Shown here one piece after another: positions 1 to 8,866 of a stretch of 64,000 nt of DNA. The notes under the pieces are model-generated. The model was not told the DNA's origin. It ran no database searches and saw only the letters and a program-made list of their open reading frames with translations. Origin of the DNA: Winogradskyella epiphytica (GTDB lineage: Bacteria > Bacteroidota > Bacteroidia > Flavobacteriales > Flavobacteriaceae); contig NZ_QJTD01000006.1 in the NCBI RefSeq assembly GCF_003217215.1, positions 5,427 to 69,426 of the forward strand, given 5' to 3'. The position numbers were made by a program, and so were the translations under genes. Numbering within the stretch: position 1 is the first letter of the stretch; the number at the start of each line of letters is the position of its first letter.

Positions 1-3
1 CAG

Positions 4-345
4 CCCTTAGGGGTGTCGTATAGATTAGCAAGCCTAGCTCATTCTGGGTATTAAAGAATCTATCAAGGCCAGCACCTAAGTACGTCAAAATAACCACTAC
101 GACAATTTATAGGTACACATGAACTTAATTTTTTACCACAAAAGCCTCTTGGTCAAGAATGTCCCCTAGAGGGGACTTTAGGGGTGTTATTAAAAACCAC
201 CCACAACCGACAACCCACAACATCTAACTAATCACCATAACAAGTAACATTCCAAAAGACTAAACGCTACAGATGTCCCCTAGAGGCTAATAAGAATCAA
301 AATATATTTTGATTCGTAATTACCGGGCGTAGCCCTTAGGGGTGT
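4..345 (+). repeat. Direct repeat copy A (342 bp)
   Basis: This segment recurs at 731-1072 with a constant offset of 727 bp. I found only two differences, at 282 (a versus c) and 330 (t versus c). It contains a short hairpin (161-176), a linker, and a full 70-bp unit (276-345). Such close identity in an array whose other units have drifted implies a recent segmental duplication or gene conversion. Confidence 0.9.
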
Positions 346-730
346 TGTCTAAGAAACAACCCACAACATCTAACTAATCACCATAACAAGTAACATCCCA
401 AAAGACTAAACGCTACAGATGTCCCCTCGAGGCTAATAAGAATCAAAATATATTTTGATTCGTAATTACCGGGCGTAGTCCTTAGGGGTGTGGTGAAATC
501 ACCAAGCACAGCAAATTAGAGGACATAAGAAAAGCACGTAACCAAGAACACCCCTCAGGTCCCCTCAAGGGGACAATAGTAGCCTCAAAATCCTGCATTA
601 AAAGAAACAGAATGAATAGCATCATAATCCACGCAATTATAAATCATACCCAAAAGACTCTTGGTCAAGAATGTCCCATCGAGCCTAATAAGAAATAAAA
701 TATACTTTGATTCGTAATCACCGAGCGAAG

Positions 731-1072
731 CCCTTAGGGGTGTCGTATAGATTAGCAAGCCTAGCTCATTCTGGGTATTAAAGAATCTATCAAGGCCAGC
801 ACCTAAGTACGTCAAAATAACCACTACGACAATTTATAGGTACACATGAACTTAATTTTTTACCACAAAAGCCTCTTGGTCAAGAATGTCCCCTAGAGGG
901 GACTTTAGGGGTGTTATTAAAAACCACCCACAACCGACAACCCACAACATCTAACTAATCACCATAACAAGTAACATTCCAAAAGACTAAACGCTACAGA
1001 TGTCCCCTCGAGGCTAATAAGAATCAAAATATATTTTGATTCGTAATTACCGGGCGCAGCCCTTAGGGGTGT
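731..1072 (+). repeat. Direct repeat copy B (342 bp)
   Basis: This is the second copy of the segment at 4-345, with two mismatches. The copy begins inside the terminal arm of the diverged unit 674-743 and ends exactly at the end of the unit 1003-1072. Both breakpoints therefore fall in the CCCTTAGGGGTGT arm, which suggests unequal recombination between repeat units. Confidence 0.9.
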
Positions 1073-1385
1073 ATTTACAAAGAACAACCCACAACCGACA
1101 ACCCACAACCCACAACATCTAATTAATCACCAAAACAAGTAACATTCCACAAGGCTAAACGCTACAGTTGTCCCCTCAAGGCTAATAAGAAGCAAAATAT
1201 ACTTTGATTCGTAAGCACCGGGCTTAGCCCTTAGGGGTGTTGTCTAAGAACAACCCACATCAGTAAATGAATCACTATAACAAGTTATATCCCACAAGGC
1301 ATAACGAAACAAATGTCCCCTCGAGGCTAATAAGAATCAAAATATATTTTGATTCGTAATTACCGGGCGTAGCCCTTAGGGGTGT

Positions 1386-1440
1386 TTTCAACCCACAACC
1401 CACAACCCACAACCCACAACCCACACAACCCACAACCCCC
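1386..1440. repeat. Heptameric simple repeat (ACCCACA)n
   Basis: About seven near-perfect tandem heptads (reverse complement GTTGTGG) separate the last palindromic unit from the PAP2 gene. Shorter, degenerate runs of the same heptad sit between the other units (for example 186-225 and 1085-1115). The related heptads GTTGTCA/GTTGTGA/GTTAGTT fill the repeat block at 20160-20560. Confidence 0.8.
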
Positions 1441-1442
1441 AA

Positions 1443-2243
1443 TCAAGTCTCCGGATCATAACGAAACACCCGAAACAAATTAAAAATCAACGCACAAAAC
1501 ACCACCCAAATAAAACCAGCAATAAAACCACCAACCACATCAGAAGGGAAATGAACACCAAGATAAATACGACTAATACCAATGCTGATAATGAGAATCG
1601 TTAGTAGAAGAATAACACCGTATTTCAGTAGCTTATTAATGTCAAAACGATAGAAAAGATAAATAAGAAAACCATAAAAAGCCATAGCCGTCATAGCATG
1701 CCCACTAGGGTAACTCAAGGTTTCAACAGTCACTAAATGTTCGATCTCTGGGCGAGAACGATTAATCACTTTCTTTAAAATCACATTAGAACTCAAAGCC
1801 AAAACCATAACCACACCCAATTGCAGTACAAATTTCCAATTCTTAAACACCAATAAAAATAAACTGATACAAATAATCAAGGCGGCCAAATAACCGTACA
1901 CATCCCCAATATGGGTCACCGCCACAAAATATTGTGTGAGAAAAGGAGATCTAAAGGATACTACATAATCAGTGATGGCCGAATCATAAGTGGCCAAGAC
2001 TTCCGTGTGCAGGTTTTCAGTGAGCTCAACAAACAGGTTAATCCCACCAATAACCACTAAAACCGCAACACCAACAGTTATCAAATAAGGCAACTTGCCA
2101 TCGTACCGGTCAAAAAACTTCGACAATAAGACTTTGGCCTGTGTAATAATATACTTGATTTGTTGATACATATAGTGGGTTTTCGGGCGTTTATGCTCTG
2201 CAAAATATAAAATAATTTCCTTAAAATAAGGACCTAACTTCAA
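1443..2243 (-). CDS. PAP2-family membrane phosphatase
   Basis: This is an integral-membrane phosphatase of the type-2 phosphatidic acid phosphatase superfamily, which removes phosphate from lipid phosphates or undecaprenyl pyrophosphate on the outer face of the inner membrane. All three signature blocks are visible: K157(x6)R164-P165, P179-S-G-H182 and S224-R225(x5)H231(x3)D235, where the two His and the Asp form the catalytic relay. About six hydrophobic segments surround them. A hydrophilic N-terminal stretch of about 45 residues precedes the first membrane segment. The substrate cannot be told from sequence; undecaprenyl-pyrophosphate recycling is one possibility. It stands alone, facing the repeat array downstream. 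Confidence 0.88.
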   Translation of the reverse strand: MKLGPYFKEIILYFAEHKRPKTHYMYQQIKYIITQAKVLLSKFFDRYDGKLPYLITVGVAVLVVIGGINLFVELTENLHTEVLATYDSAITDYVVSFRSPFLTQYFVAVTHIGDVYGYLAALIICISLFLLVFKNWKFVLQLGVVMVLALSSNVILKKVINRSRPEIEHLVTVETLSYPSGHAMTAMAFYGFLIYLFYRFDINKLLKYGVILLLTILIISIGISRIYLGVHFPSDVVGGFIAGFIWVVFCALIFNLFRVFRYDPET

Positions 2244-2337
2244 TTGGATTAGGGATATCTTTAAATCAGTTAATGCTTCTAGACCTATTGATGTAATTTT
2301 AAATTCATCGAAATGTAGAACTTTAAAAACAAGACTT

Positions 2338-2739
2338 ATGAAAGTACAAGCTTATTTATCATTTAATGGAAATTGTCAAGAAGCACTAGGATTTTATAGT
2401 GACTTATTTGATGCTAAAATCACCAACCGACAAACTTACCAAGACAAAAAGATTGATGTACCGTCTTCGTACCGAGATAAACTTCAGCATGCAGAATTAA
2501 AAGGGAATAATGTGCACTTTATGGCTTATGACGCCTCACCCGATACACCACTAAACAACGGCAATCAAATGCATATGAGTGTCGAGGTTTCAAATGAAGA
2601 AGAAGGAAGAGGTCTGTTCAACAGTCTGTCTAAAGGGGGGACGGTGCACCATGAATATAGAGAACGGGAATGGGGCTTTTTCGGGCGTTGTACCGATCAA
2701 TACGGTATAGGATGGATGGTAAACCATAATACGAATTAA
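2338..2739 (+). CDS. VOC-family (PhnB/glyoxalase-like) protein
   Basis: A 133-residue protein of the vicinal oxygen chelate fold, PhnB-like subgroup, often labelled 3-demethylubiquinone methyltransferase-like. It starts with the typical beta-strand and helix (AYLSFNGNCQEALGFYSDLF) and ends with the family-style block containing EREWGFFGRCTDQYGIGW. Members usually act as small cytoplasmic dimers whose role is mostly unknown. It is a single gene divergent from the PAP2 gene, with about 94 bp between the start codons. No function beyond the fold is claimed. Confidence 0.8.
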   Translation: MKVQAYLSFNGNCQEALGFYSDLFDAKITNRQTYQDKKIDVPSSYRDKLQHAELKGNNVHFMAYDASPDTPLNNGNQMHMSVEVSNEEEGRGLFNSLSKGGTVHHEYREREWGFFGRCTDQYGIGWMVNHNTN

Positions 2740-2949
2740 TCACTGTAATAAATAGTAAACTTTAAGATGTTGGACTTTATTTCGGAGGATTGAAAATAGA
2801 AACGAAAGCCGGTATTTGAGAAATATTTTCCTTATCTTGTTATAAGAGGTAGATATGAAGCTTTTAAAGCACATATGCGATGCTTGAATTTTACTCGAGC
2901 ATATTAATCTCACTAACTTTAAACATATTAATTCTAAAACATCAAGATT

Positions 2950-3285
2950 ATGAATAACGAATATTCTAAGCATGAAAAAGATAATATAAAAATCTATGAA
3001 GAAAAAGGATATACCGCTGGATTCCATTTTAAAGAGGGAAACTTAATAGGAAACAACTCTAAGCATGTCTATACGCCAAAAGACATCAATATTGTGGCAG
3101 AGCATAGGTACGAAGGGATAAGCAACCCAGATGATATGTCTATCTTATATATTATTGAAACTAGTAAGGGTGAAAAAGGCACCTTCTTATTGGGCTATGG
3201 ACCTAATGCCGACCTAGAGCTAGCAGAATTCTTTAAGAATATCCCTGAAAAGAATATTTCTGATAGAAAGAATATCAATAGCTAA
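2950..3285 (+). CDS. Conserved hypothetical small protein
   Basis: A 111-residue soluble protein with no signal peptide or membrane segment. It reads as a compact alpha/beta protein: an N-terminal charged helix, a GFHFKEGNLI strand pair, then HRYEGISNPDDMSILYIIE and GTFLLGYGPNADLELAEFFKNI. Short proteins like this occur in Bacteroidota and are sometimes misnamed phosphoribosylpyrophosphate synthetase; no PRPP motif is present here. It stands alone after a 210-bp spacer in which I see nothing. Confidence 0.6.
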   Translation: MNNEYSKHEKDNIKIYEEKGYTAGFHFKEGNLIGNNSKHVYTPKDINIVAEHRYEGISNPDDMSILYIIETSKGEKGTFLLGYGPNADLELAEFFKNIPEKNISDRKNINS

Positions 3286-3340
3286 TCCGTAGGAATAAAA
3301 GATGATAAACTTTTACAAGGTGCTGTGAGAAAGGTGAGGA

Positions 3341-4483
3341 TTACACCTTTCCATAGACACGTTGTACAAAATGACCATTCAAAAACCTGCTGCTTTCAAG
3401 TTGACTTTGGAGTACGACACCTTTAGTTTGAGTTTCTAATAGCCAACTGATGGCTTCCACCAATGCCGAAGCTGTTGTGGTTTGAATCGCTCGTAACTTG
3501 CGCTTGCCAATGAGCTGAGGTTGTATGCGCTTGGCAGTTTCTTGTCGGCGTAAAATACCTTGAGCATCTTTGCCTTCAACCGCAGCATAAATCACAATTT
3601 GATCGTCTTCTATATGTGGAATTTCACGAAGCATTACTTCCTGCAACCCAGATATGGCGTCTTGATGATCACTTAAGCCACGCAATTGGTCGGCGACCCA
3701 AGCATAATGCCCAGGATGTCTAAGGGTTTTATAATCTAAACGCTTCACCTTACCACTCAAAGCGTCAGGTAAATCGGCCGCTCCGCCTGAAGTTAAATCT
3801 TCTTCATAATGAATCCCATCAATAATAATACTTGCCCTTTCCGAAAGCGCAGGAAGAGTGGTCTTTTTATAATCACGTATAACAATACAATCCTTTAAAT
3901 ATTCCGTAGCCACACCAATCGGACTCCATGTAAAGCCATAATAATGTGGTGCTATCGCATGATCAGTCAATGCACCAACTTTAAACTCTAAGCTATCCAC
4001 TTGCTCGACGCTGTATTGTTTGCAGAAGTTTTGAAACATGCCATGAGCTAAGATGTCAATATAGCCAGGAGCTAAACCGGTTTGTAAAACGAAGCCTGTT
4101 TCAGCACCTTGAGTGATGTCTATAATCTGATTGGTTTCTGCAACGTATTCCGTAAGATTAGCATAATGCAAATGATGCGTTTTGGCCATTTGTGCCATAT
4201 GTGGCGCAAGGCTTCCAGGTAAACAATCGAGTAGGGCATCACCAGCTTCAAAAATAGCCTCCATTTCAGCACTTATATTCTGAGCATCCAAATGGAAGGC
4301 AATAACTTTACAGGATTTGGTGGTGCCATCCATAATCCAATGGGCTACGCTTTTCGCTTTTTCTAAATCCCAATCACCTATATATATCGTTGGCGTAACG
4401 GAACTCCACTCAGCTAAAATAAGGCCAGCAGCTTCCGCGATGCCTCCCGCACCTGCTATAATAATCATATGCTGTGTTTTCAT
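3341..4483 (-). CDS. Saccharopine dehydrogenase family oxidoreductase
   Basis: A 380-residue NAD(P)-dependent enzyme. The N-terminus carries a Rossmann fold with a dinucleotide-binding turn GAGGIAEAAG at about residues 11-20 and the acidic strand end YIGDWD. A saccharopine-dehydrogenase-type C-terminal domain follows, with HPGHYAWV and the region around EIPHIEDDQIVIYA. In Bacteroidota such proteins may act in lysine metabolism or in carboxyspermidine/homospermidine-type reactions; the sequence alone does not decide. It starts at an ATG and is monocistronic. The 220-bp spacer upstream shows no clear signal. Confidence 0.8.
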   Translation of the reverse strand: MKTQHMIIIAGAGGIAEAAGLILAEWSSVTPTIYIGDWDLEKAKSVAHWIMDGTTKSCKVIAFHLDAQNISAEMEAIFEAGDALLDCLPGSLAPHMAQMAKTHHLHYANLTEYVAETNQIIDITQGAETGFVLQTGLAPGYIDILAHGMFQNFCKQYSVEQVDSLEFKVGALTDHAIAPHYYGFTWSPIGVATEYLKDCIVIRDYKKTTLPALSERASIIIDGIHYEEDLTSGGAADLPDALSGKVKRLDYKTLRHPGHYAWVADQLRGLSDHQDAISGLQEVMLREIPHIEDDQIVIYAAVEGKDAQGILRRQETAKRIQPQLIGKRKLRAIQTTTASALVEAISWLLETQTKGVVLQSQLESSRFLNGHFVQRVYGKV

Positions 4484-4706
4484 AAGACTGATAAGTTTAA
4501 TTTGAAGGATTAATTTACGGAAATTTTCGCGAGCTTGTTATAAGGAGTGAGAACTTCTTCCTTATAATTTATTTTTGGCGTCCTAATGAATGAATAGATG
4601 CCGTATAAAGGAGGTGAGTAGTGTAAAAAAGTACGAGTTCAATGTAAACTTTAGCTATAAACGATGCCCACAGTATTTAACAAAGCGCGTAATGTTGAAA
4701 TAATAC

Positions 4707-5318
4707 TTACTCTACTGTAAAATAAAACTCACGGTCAGACTCATTTAAATATCGAAAAGAAACCTCACCACAACTGTTGAATCCAATTTGATTCGGATGA
4801 TCTTCAATAGGATAATTATCTGCTATAAACTCATGTCTTTCTAAATTCTGAAGTAGGCCATCACGCCAACTAATTACAAAGTCCCCTTGAGTAGTAGGTT
4901 TTAAACCAATTCTGTAGGTGTAGAAATCCACGTTCTCTTCGAATTCAGGATAAGCTTGTAGCTTGCCATTTTCGCATGAAGGAAGAAAGGACAATTGCCC
5001 TTGGTCTAAAATGACTTCAAAGGCATCAATAGCATCCTTACAGTTTGAAACGGTCGTAGGCTCTATAAATTTATAAATAGATAAATCGTCTGGATAAGGT
5101 TCTTCTAAAAAAATGGAATCGTTCTCAGTGGCATTAAAGACTTGATTCGAAATTCTACCTTCTATCCAAATGGTATCATTTAACGAGTAGCTATATTCTT
5201 GTGATACGTTTGCCTTATATACATTATGAACTAATCGGTCCTCTATAGGATCATTTTCGCAGGTGGTGGCTATTAGAAGTGGCGCAATAATGACAAGTTT
5301 TAATAAATTCTTTAACAT
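4707..5318 (-). CDS. Putative lipoprotein of unknown function
   Basis: A 203-residue exported protein. Residues 1-19 form a short hydrophobic signal ending LLIATTC, which fits a Bacteroidota lipobox with Cys20 as the lipidated residue, followed by acidic END. The mature part is beta-rich and acidic with two further Cys. I do not recognise the family. It is a single gene with spacers on both sides; the downstream gene (DUF3253 end of the repair operon) is co-directional, but its own operon begins at 11483. Confidence 0.65.
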   Translation of the reverse strand: MLKNLLKLVIIAPLLIATTCENDPIEDRLVHNVYKANVSQEYSYSLNDTIWIEGRISNQVFNATENDSIFLEEPYPDDLSIYKFIEPTTVSNCKDAIDAFEVILDQGQLSFLPSCENGKLQAYPEFEENVDFYTYRIGLKPTTQGDFVISWRDGLLQNLERHEFIADNYPIEDHPNQIGFNSCGEVSFRYLNESDREFYFTVE

Positions 5319-5458
5319 GTGTTCTGTTTTTCTTTAGATGCAAAATAGGTTAAAGGGTTGCGTCAAAATTCTTACAAAATAGGCCTGTTTATACTCTTTT
5401 GTGTTTTATGTTGCTGATTATTAGTGCAATATAGTTTTGTGGTTTTACTACAAGAGCA

Positions 5459-5707
5459 TCATTTTTTTCTAAGTCGGATAGGACCAACAGCCTCAGATGG
5501 CTTCACAGCGATAGGCTTATTTTTTTGCATAACTACTAATTGTCCTTCCGCAACTAATTCATCTGCAAGGCTTCGAATTAAATCCATTTGCGAACGCCAT
5601 TGATCTTCTTTAAATAATTCACGTGCCACTTCCGAAGGGCAAAAGGTTTTGTCCCTACCTCGAGAATCACTCATTTTAATAAGATGGGCTTTAATACGAT
5701 TTTTCAT
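5459..5707 (-). CDS. DUF3253 domain protein
   Basis: An 82-residue basic protein that matches my recollection of DUF3253, a small winged-helix-like family. Residues about 25-60 (FCPSEVARELFKEDQWRSQM, then LVAEGQLVVMQK) resemble a helix-turn-helix plus wing, and the tail IRLRKK is basic. It begins 12 bp downstream of the pdeM stop on the same strand, so it is probably the last gene of the repair operon. A nucleic-acid-binding role in that pathway is an inference from position only. Confidence 0.75.
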   Translation of the reverse strand: MKNRIKAHLIKMSDSRGRDKTFCPSEVARELFKEDQWRSQMDLIRSLADELVAEGQLVVMQKNKPIAVKPSEAVGPIRLRKK

Positions 5708-5719
5708 TCCTGAAAACGA

Positions 5720-6379
5720 TTATTTTAAGGCGATTAATTTGGCCGATATTTCAATAACCTCATCTCGAGTATTCACATAAATACGATCCTTTGAATTCGG
5801 TTCTACAATAAATTTACCTGTAAAATTCCCAAAAGCAGGAAAGATGAGTTGCTGTTCTCTTCTAAAAAAGCAACTGACTTTTAAGAATTGCTTTCCGAAA
5901 CCTTTAAGTCGAACACCAGGATGAATATGTCCAGAGAGATTAAATAAACCATCTCGAGATTCTGGATAATGTGTGAGTAGAAAATCATCAATCAACCATT
6001 CCTCTTTGACAGTGACATTAATACCATCAAACATGGACTTAGAGATAATATCATGGTTTCCTGATATAAGCACCACCTCAGATTGAAGCTGTTCAATCCA
6101 ATCTTTAAACAGATGCCATTCGCTATTTATGGAACTGTGGAATAAGTCCCCAAGAAAACAGACGGATTTCGGCTTAAAATAATCGACTACCGCTTGTAAC
6201 TTTTCAAAGTTCTGATAGAGGGAAGCCTGTGGTATAGCACTACCATGCTTTCTAAAATGTGTCACCTTACCCAGATGCACATCGGCAATTAAGAGCATGC
6301 CTTTCTCTTCCCAATAGGCCGCTCCAGAGGGATGCAACACAAACGACCGTTGATGGCAATTAATTTTTAAGGTTTCCAT
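5720..6379 (-). CDS. pdeM: Ligase-associated endonuclease PdeM (metallophosphoesterase)
   Basis: A 219-residue calcineurin-like metallophosphoesterase. Metal-binding motifs appear in order: D33-V-H35 (IADVHLGK), GDLFHS near residue 78, GNHD near 108, THYPES near 135 and SGHIHPG near 150. In the family known as ligase-associated DNA damage response endonuclease PdeM, the enzyme nicks single-stranded DNA using manganese. It sits between the helicase (18 bp upstream) and DUF3253 (12 bp downstream) in a tight same-strand operon, which supports the specific name over a generic phosphoesterase. Confidence 0.9.
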   Translation of the reverse strand: METLKINCHQRSFVLHPSGAAYWEEKGMLLIADVHLGKVTHFRKHGSAIPQASLYQNFEKLQAVVDYFKPKSVCFLGDLFHSSINSEWHLFKDWIEQLQSEVVLISGNHDIISKSMFDGINVTVKEEWLIDDFLLTHYPESRDGLFNLSGHIHPGVRLKGFGKQFLKVSCFFRREQQLIFPAFGNFTGKFIVEPNSKDRIYVNTRDEVIEISAKLIALK

Positions 6380-6397
6380 AATACAATGATTTGCAAT

Positions 6398-8866
6398 TTA
6401 CGATTTCTCCAATTGAATGGTCATTCGTTTTATTCGATCTGCTAGTTTTTCTGAGGACAATTTTGCTCTGAGTCGATCTGTGATTATTGGAAATGAAAAT
6501 GGTGTTGGCTTTTGGCAAGCTTTCCAAATAATCGTTTGGGTATTGATACGTTCCATGGCTAACTGTAAACGCCCTTCTTGCAATTGGTGTTCAAACGTTT
6601 CTCTAAACGCTTGTTGATAGAGCAGGTTGTCAGGCTCAAAATCTTCAAATACCCCGAATAAAAGTTGTGAACTAGACTGAAGGTGCTTACTCTTGACTAA
6701 CTTACTTGGAAACCCTGTAAATACAAGTCCGGAGATAACCGCTATATCCCGAAACTGCCGCTTGGCCATTTCTGTAGCATTCAGACTTTTCTCTAAGTCA
6801 CTTCTTAAATAGTCAGTGCTAAACAAATTATTATCTAAAATCCCTTGCATATCAATAGGCTGATCCGACAGTAATTCAAAACCATAATCGTTAAAGGAAA
6901 TAGTAAAGGTTATAGGCTTTAATAAGCTGGCGCGATAGGCGATTAAACTACCCATAGCCTCATGTACAAAACGTCCTTCAAAAGGGTAAATTACGGCATG
7001 ATAGCCTTCACGAGTTTTAAAGGTTTCAATTAACAATTGATCGGCATTAGGAATTATACTTTCAAGCTTTTGTCTTTTAAATATCGGTTCCAAAGCTTTG
7101 AGTTCTTTAGATTTTTTGGCGTCATCAGCATTAGCGAGGTAGAGTTCCTGTCGAAGTAAATCGCTCATTTCAGACGAAAAGCTCATACGTCCGCCCATCC
7201 AACTAGGGATTTTAGAGGTTTTTTGTTTCGACTTTTTAACTAAGACTTGCATATTTCTAATTCTAAAAAGCTCCAGTTGCTTACCCGCAAATGTAAAGAC
7301 GTCGCCTGGTTTTAATTTTGAAATAAATGATTCTTCAATCGACCCGATATAACCCCCTTTTAAAAATTTCACACTCAATACTGCATCACTGACAATTGTA
7401 CCAATCTGAAGTCGATGACGCATCGCAACGCTTCGGCTATTCACTTTAAATTTACCATCAGGCTCAATCTCTACTCTTTTGTATTCGTCATAAGCCTGTA
7501 AACTTTGACCGCCAAGAGTAATAAAATTAAGCACCCATTGAAATTGTTCGCGGGTAATGGTTTGGAAACAGAAGGTGCTTTTAATTTCAGGAAAGATCTC
7601 CTCTGGATAAAACCCATCTGATACGGCTAAGGTGACTAAGTATTGTACTAAAACATCAAAACTATTCAGATGTGGGACTCTGTCTTCAACGACTCTGTTT
7701 TTGACGGCTTTTCGCAATGCTGACGCTTCAATTAATTCTATGGCATGGGTTGGTAGAAAATGAATGACGCTGGTTTTACCTGGTTGATGGCCACTCCGAC
7801 CTGCTCGCTGGATAAACCGTGAAACTCCTTTGGGGCCACCAATTTGAATAATGGTTTCTACTGGCGCAAAATCGACCCCTAAATCCAGACTAGAAGTACA
7901 GACAACGACTTTCAAATTTTCATCACGAATGGCAGTTTCTACCCAAAGTCGAGTTTCTCTACTTATACTTCCATGATGCATGGCTATATCGCCAGCAAAT
8001 TCAGGATAACGCTCTAATATTTTTTGAAACCACATTTCGCATTGGGAACGTGTATTCGTAAATATCAGTGTGGTCTTACTTTTTCTTAAAATAGGAATGA
8101 TGTCGTCGAGTAAGTGTAAACCTAAATGGCCTCGCCACGGAAATTTTTCTATGGTCTTGGGGATGACGGACTTTACCTCAATCTGTTTATTAATCTTAGC
8201 CTTGATAAGCACAGAATTAGCGACAAATGCTTTATCTGTTCCTAATAATATTTCTCTAGCCTGATCAAGATTTCCTATAGTTGCCGATATGCCCCAAACT
8301 CTGAGTTGAGGTGAAATGCTTCTCATACGTGATAGAGCCAAGGTCATTTGAACGCCGCGTTTATTGCCAACCAGTTCGTGCCACTCGTCGACCACAACAG
8401 CGATAAGCTTATGAAATAGTTTATCATAGGCCTTGGACGCCAATAAAAGTTGTAAACTTTCTGGGGTGGTGATTAATAGATTAGGCATAGCTCTTTTTTG
8501 AGCCGCTCTTTCTTTCTGTGAGGTATCACCAGAACGAATACCTACCGTTAGCGGGACACCTAATTCTTCAACAAAACGTTCTGTGGCTTGTTTAATTTCA
8601 ACAGACAAGGCGCGTAATGGCGTTACCCAAATAGCCATAAGTCCTTTAGGCTTTTTTGTTTTATAGTCAGGAGTTCTTTTAATATGTTCTAATACAATAG
8701 GAATCCATAGCGCATAGGTTTTTCCACTACCTGTAGGCGCGTTTAATAAGCCATTTTTACCTTGAAGAAAGGCAGTCCATGTGTGTTTCTGAAATGGAAA
8801 AGGTTTCCATGCCTGTTGTTCAAACCATTGCTGCGCTAAATTCTCTAATTCTTTCCTATTCATCAT
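6398..8866 (-). CDS. Ligase-associated DEXH-box DNA helicase (Lhr-core type)
   Basis: An 822-residue superfamily-2 helicase. The Walker A motif APTGSGKT lies near residues 43-50, with motif II reading DEWH, motif III SATIG, and motif VI QRAGRSGHQPG. A winged-helix and Lhr-core region follows to the C-terminus. This is the length and order of the Lhr-core helicases annotated as ligase-associated DNA damage response DEXH box helicase, which translocate 3' to 5' on DNA. Its start codon overlaps the ligase stop, so translation is probably coupled. Confidence 0.92.
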   Translation of the reverse strand: MMNRKELENLAQQWFEQQAWKPFPFQKHTWTAFLQGKNGLLNAPTGSGKTYALWIPIVLEHIKRTPDYKTKKPKGLMAIWVTPLRALSVEIKQATERFVEELGVPLTVGIRSGDTSQKERAAQKRAMPNLLITTPESLQLLLASKAYDKLFHKLIAVVVDEWHELVGNKRGVQMTLALSRMRSISPQLRVWGISATIGNLDQAREILLGTDKAFVANSVLIKAKINKQIEVKSVIPKTIEKFPWRGHLGLHLLDDIIPILRKSKTTLIFTNTRSQCEMWFQKILERYPEFAGDIAMHHGSISRETRLWVETAIRDENLKVVVCTSSLDLGVDFAPVETIIQIGGPKGVSRFIQRAGRSGHQPGKTSVIHFLPTHAIELIEASALRKAVKNRVVEDRVPHLNSFDVLVQYLVTLAVSDGFYPEEIFPEIKSTFCFQTITREQFQWVLNFITLGGQSLQAYDEYKRVEIEPDGKFKVNSRSVAMRHRLQIGTIVSDAVLSVKFLKGGYIGSIEESFISKLKPGDVFTFAGKQLELFRIRNMQVLVKKSKQKTSKIPSWMGGRMSFSSEMSDLLRQELYLANADDAKKSKELKALEPIFKRQKLESIIPNADQLLIETFKTREGYHAVIYPFEGRFVHEAMGSLIAYRASLLKPITFTISFNDYGFELLSDQPIDMQGILDNNLFSTDYLRSDLEKSLNATEMAKRQFRDIAVISGLVFTGFPSKLVKSKHLQSSSQLLFGVFEDFEPDNLLYQQAFRETFEHQLQEGRLQLAMERINTQTIIWKACQKPTPFSFPIITDRLRAKLSSEKLADRIKRMTIQLEKS

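Larger units (their letters stand above)
1..1440. repeat. Array of 70-bp palindromic repeat units (non-coding)
   Basis: No credible gene lies here. Six units of exactly 70 bp start at 276, 422, 674, 1003, 1171 and 1316, and a partial one ends at 16. Each opens with TCCCCTCGAGGCTAA (or a close variant), carries the palindrome AATCAAAATATATTTTGATT in the centre, and closes with TAGCCCTTAGGGGTGT, so the outer arms (CCCCT/AGGGG, GGCTA/TAGCC) can pair around the inner palindrome. The unit at 674 is the most diverged. Three short forms with only the outer arms, GTCCCCT(N2)AGGGGAC, lie at 161-176, 559-574 and 888-903. Between units a shared linker (atctaactaatcacc..., ...aaacgctacag) and heptads of the type ACCCACA recur. 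The left edge is cut by the window, so the array may extend further. I do not recognise the family; no transposase is seen. Confidence 0.9.

Noticed and set aside
585..824. 79-codon open frame on the minus strand inside the repeat array
   Set aside because: It is read across the repeat unit (the 674-743 palindrome) and its sequence simply translates repeat and linker; no independent coding signal.
1..1440. CRISPR array or insertion sequence
   Set aside because: Linkers between the 70-bp units are themselves repeated, not unique spacers, and no transposase or terminal inverted repeat pair around a gene exists.
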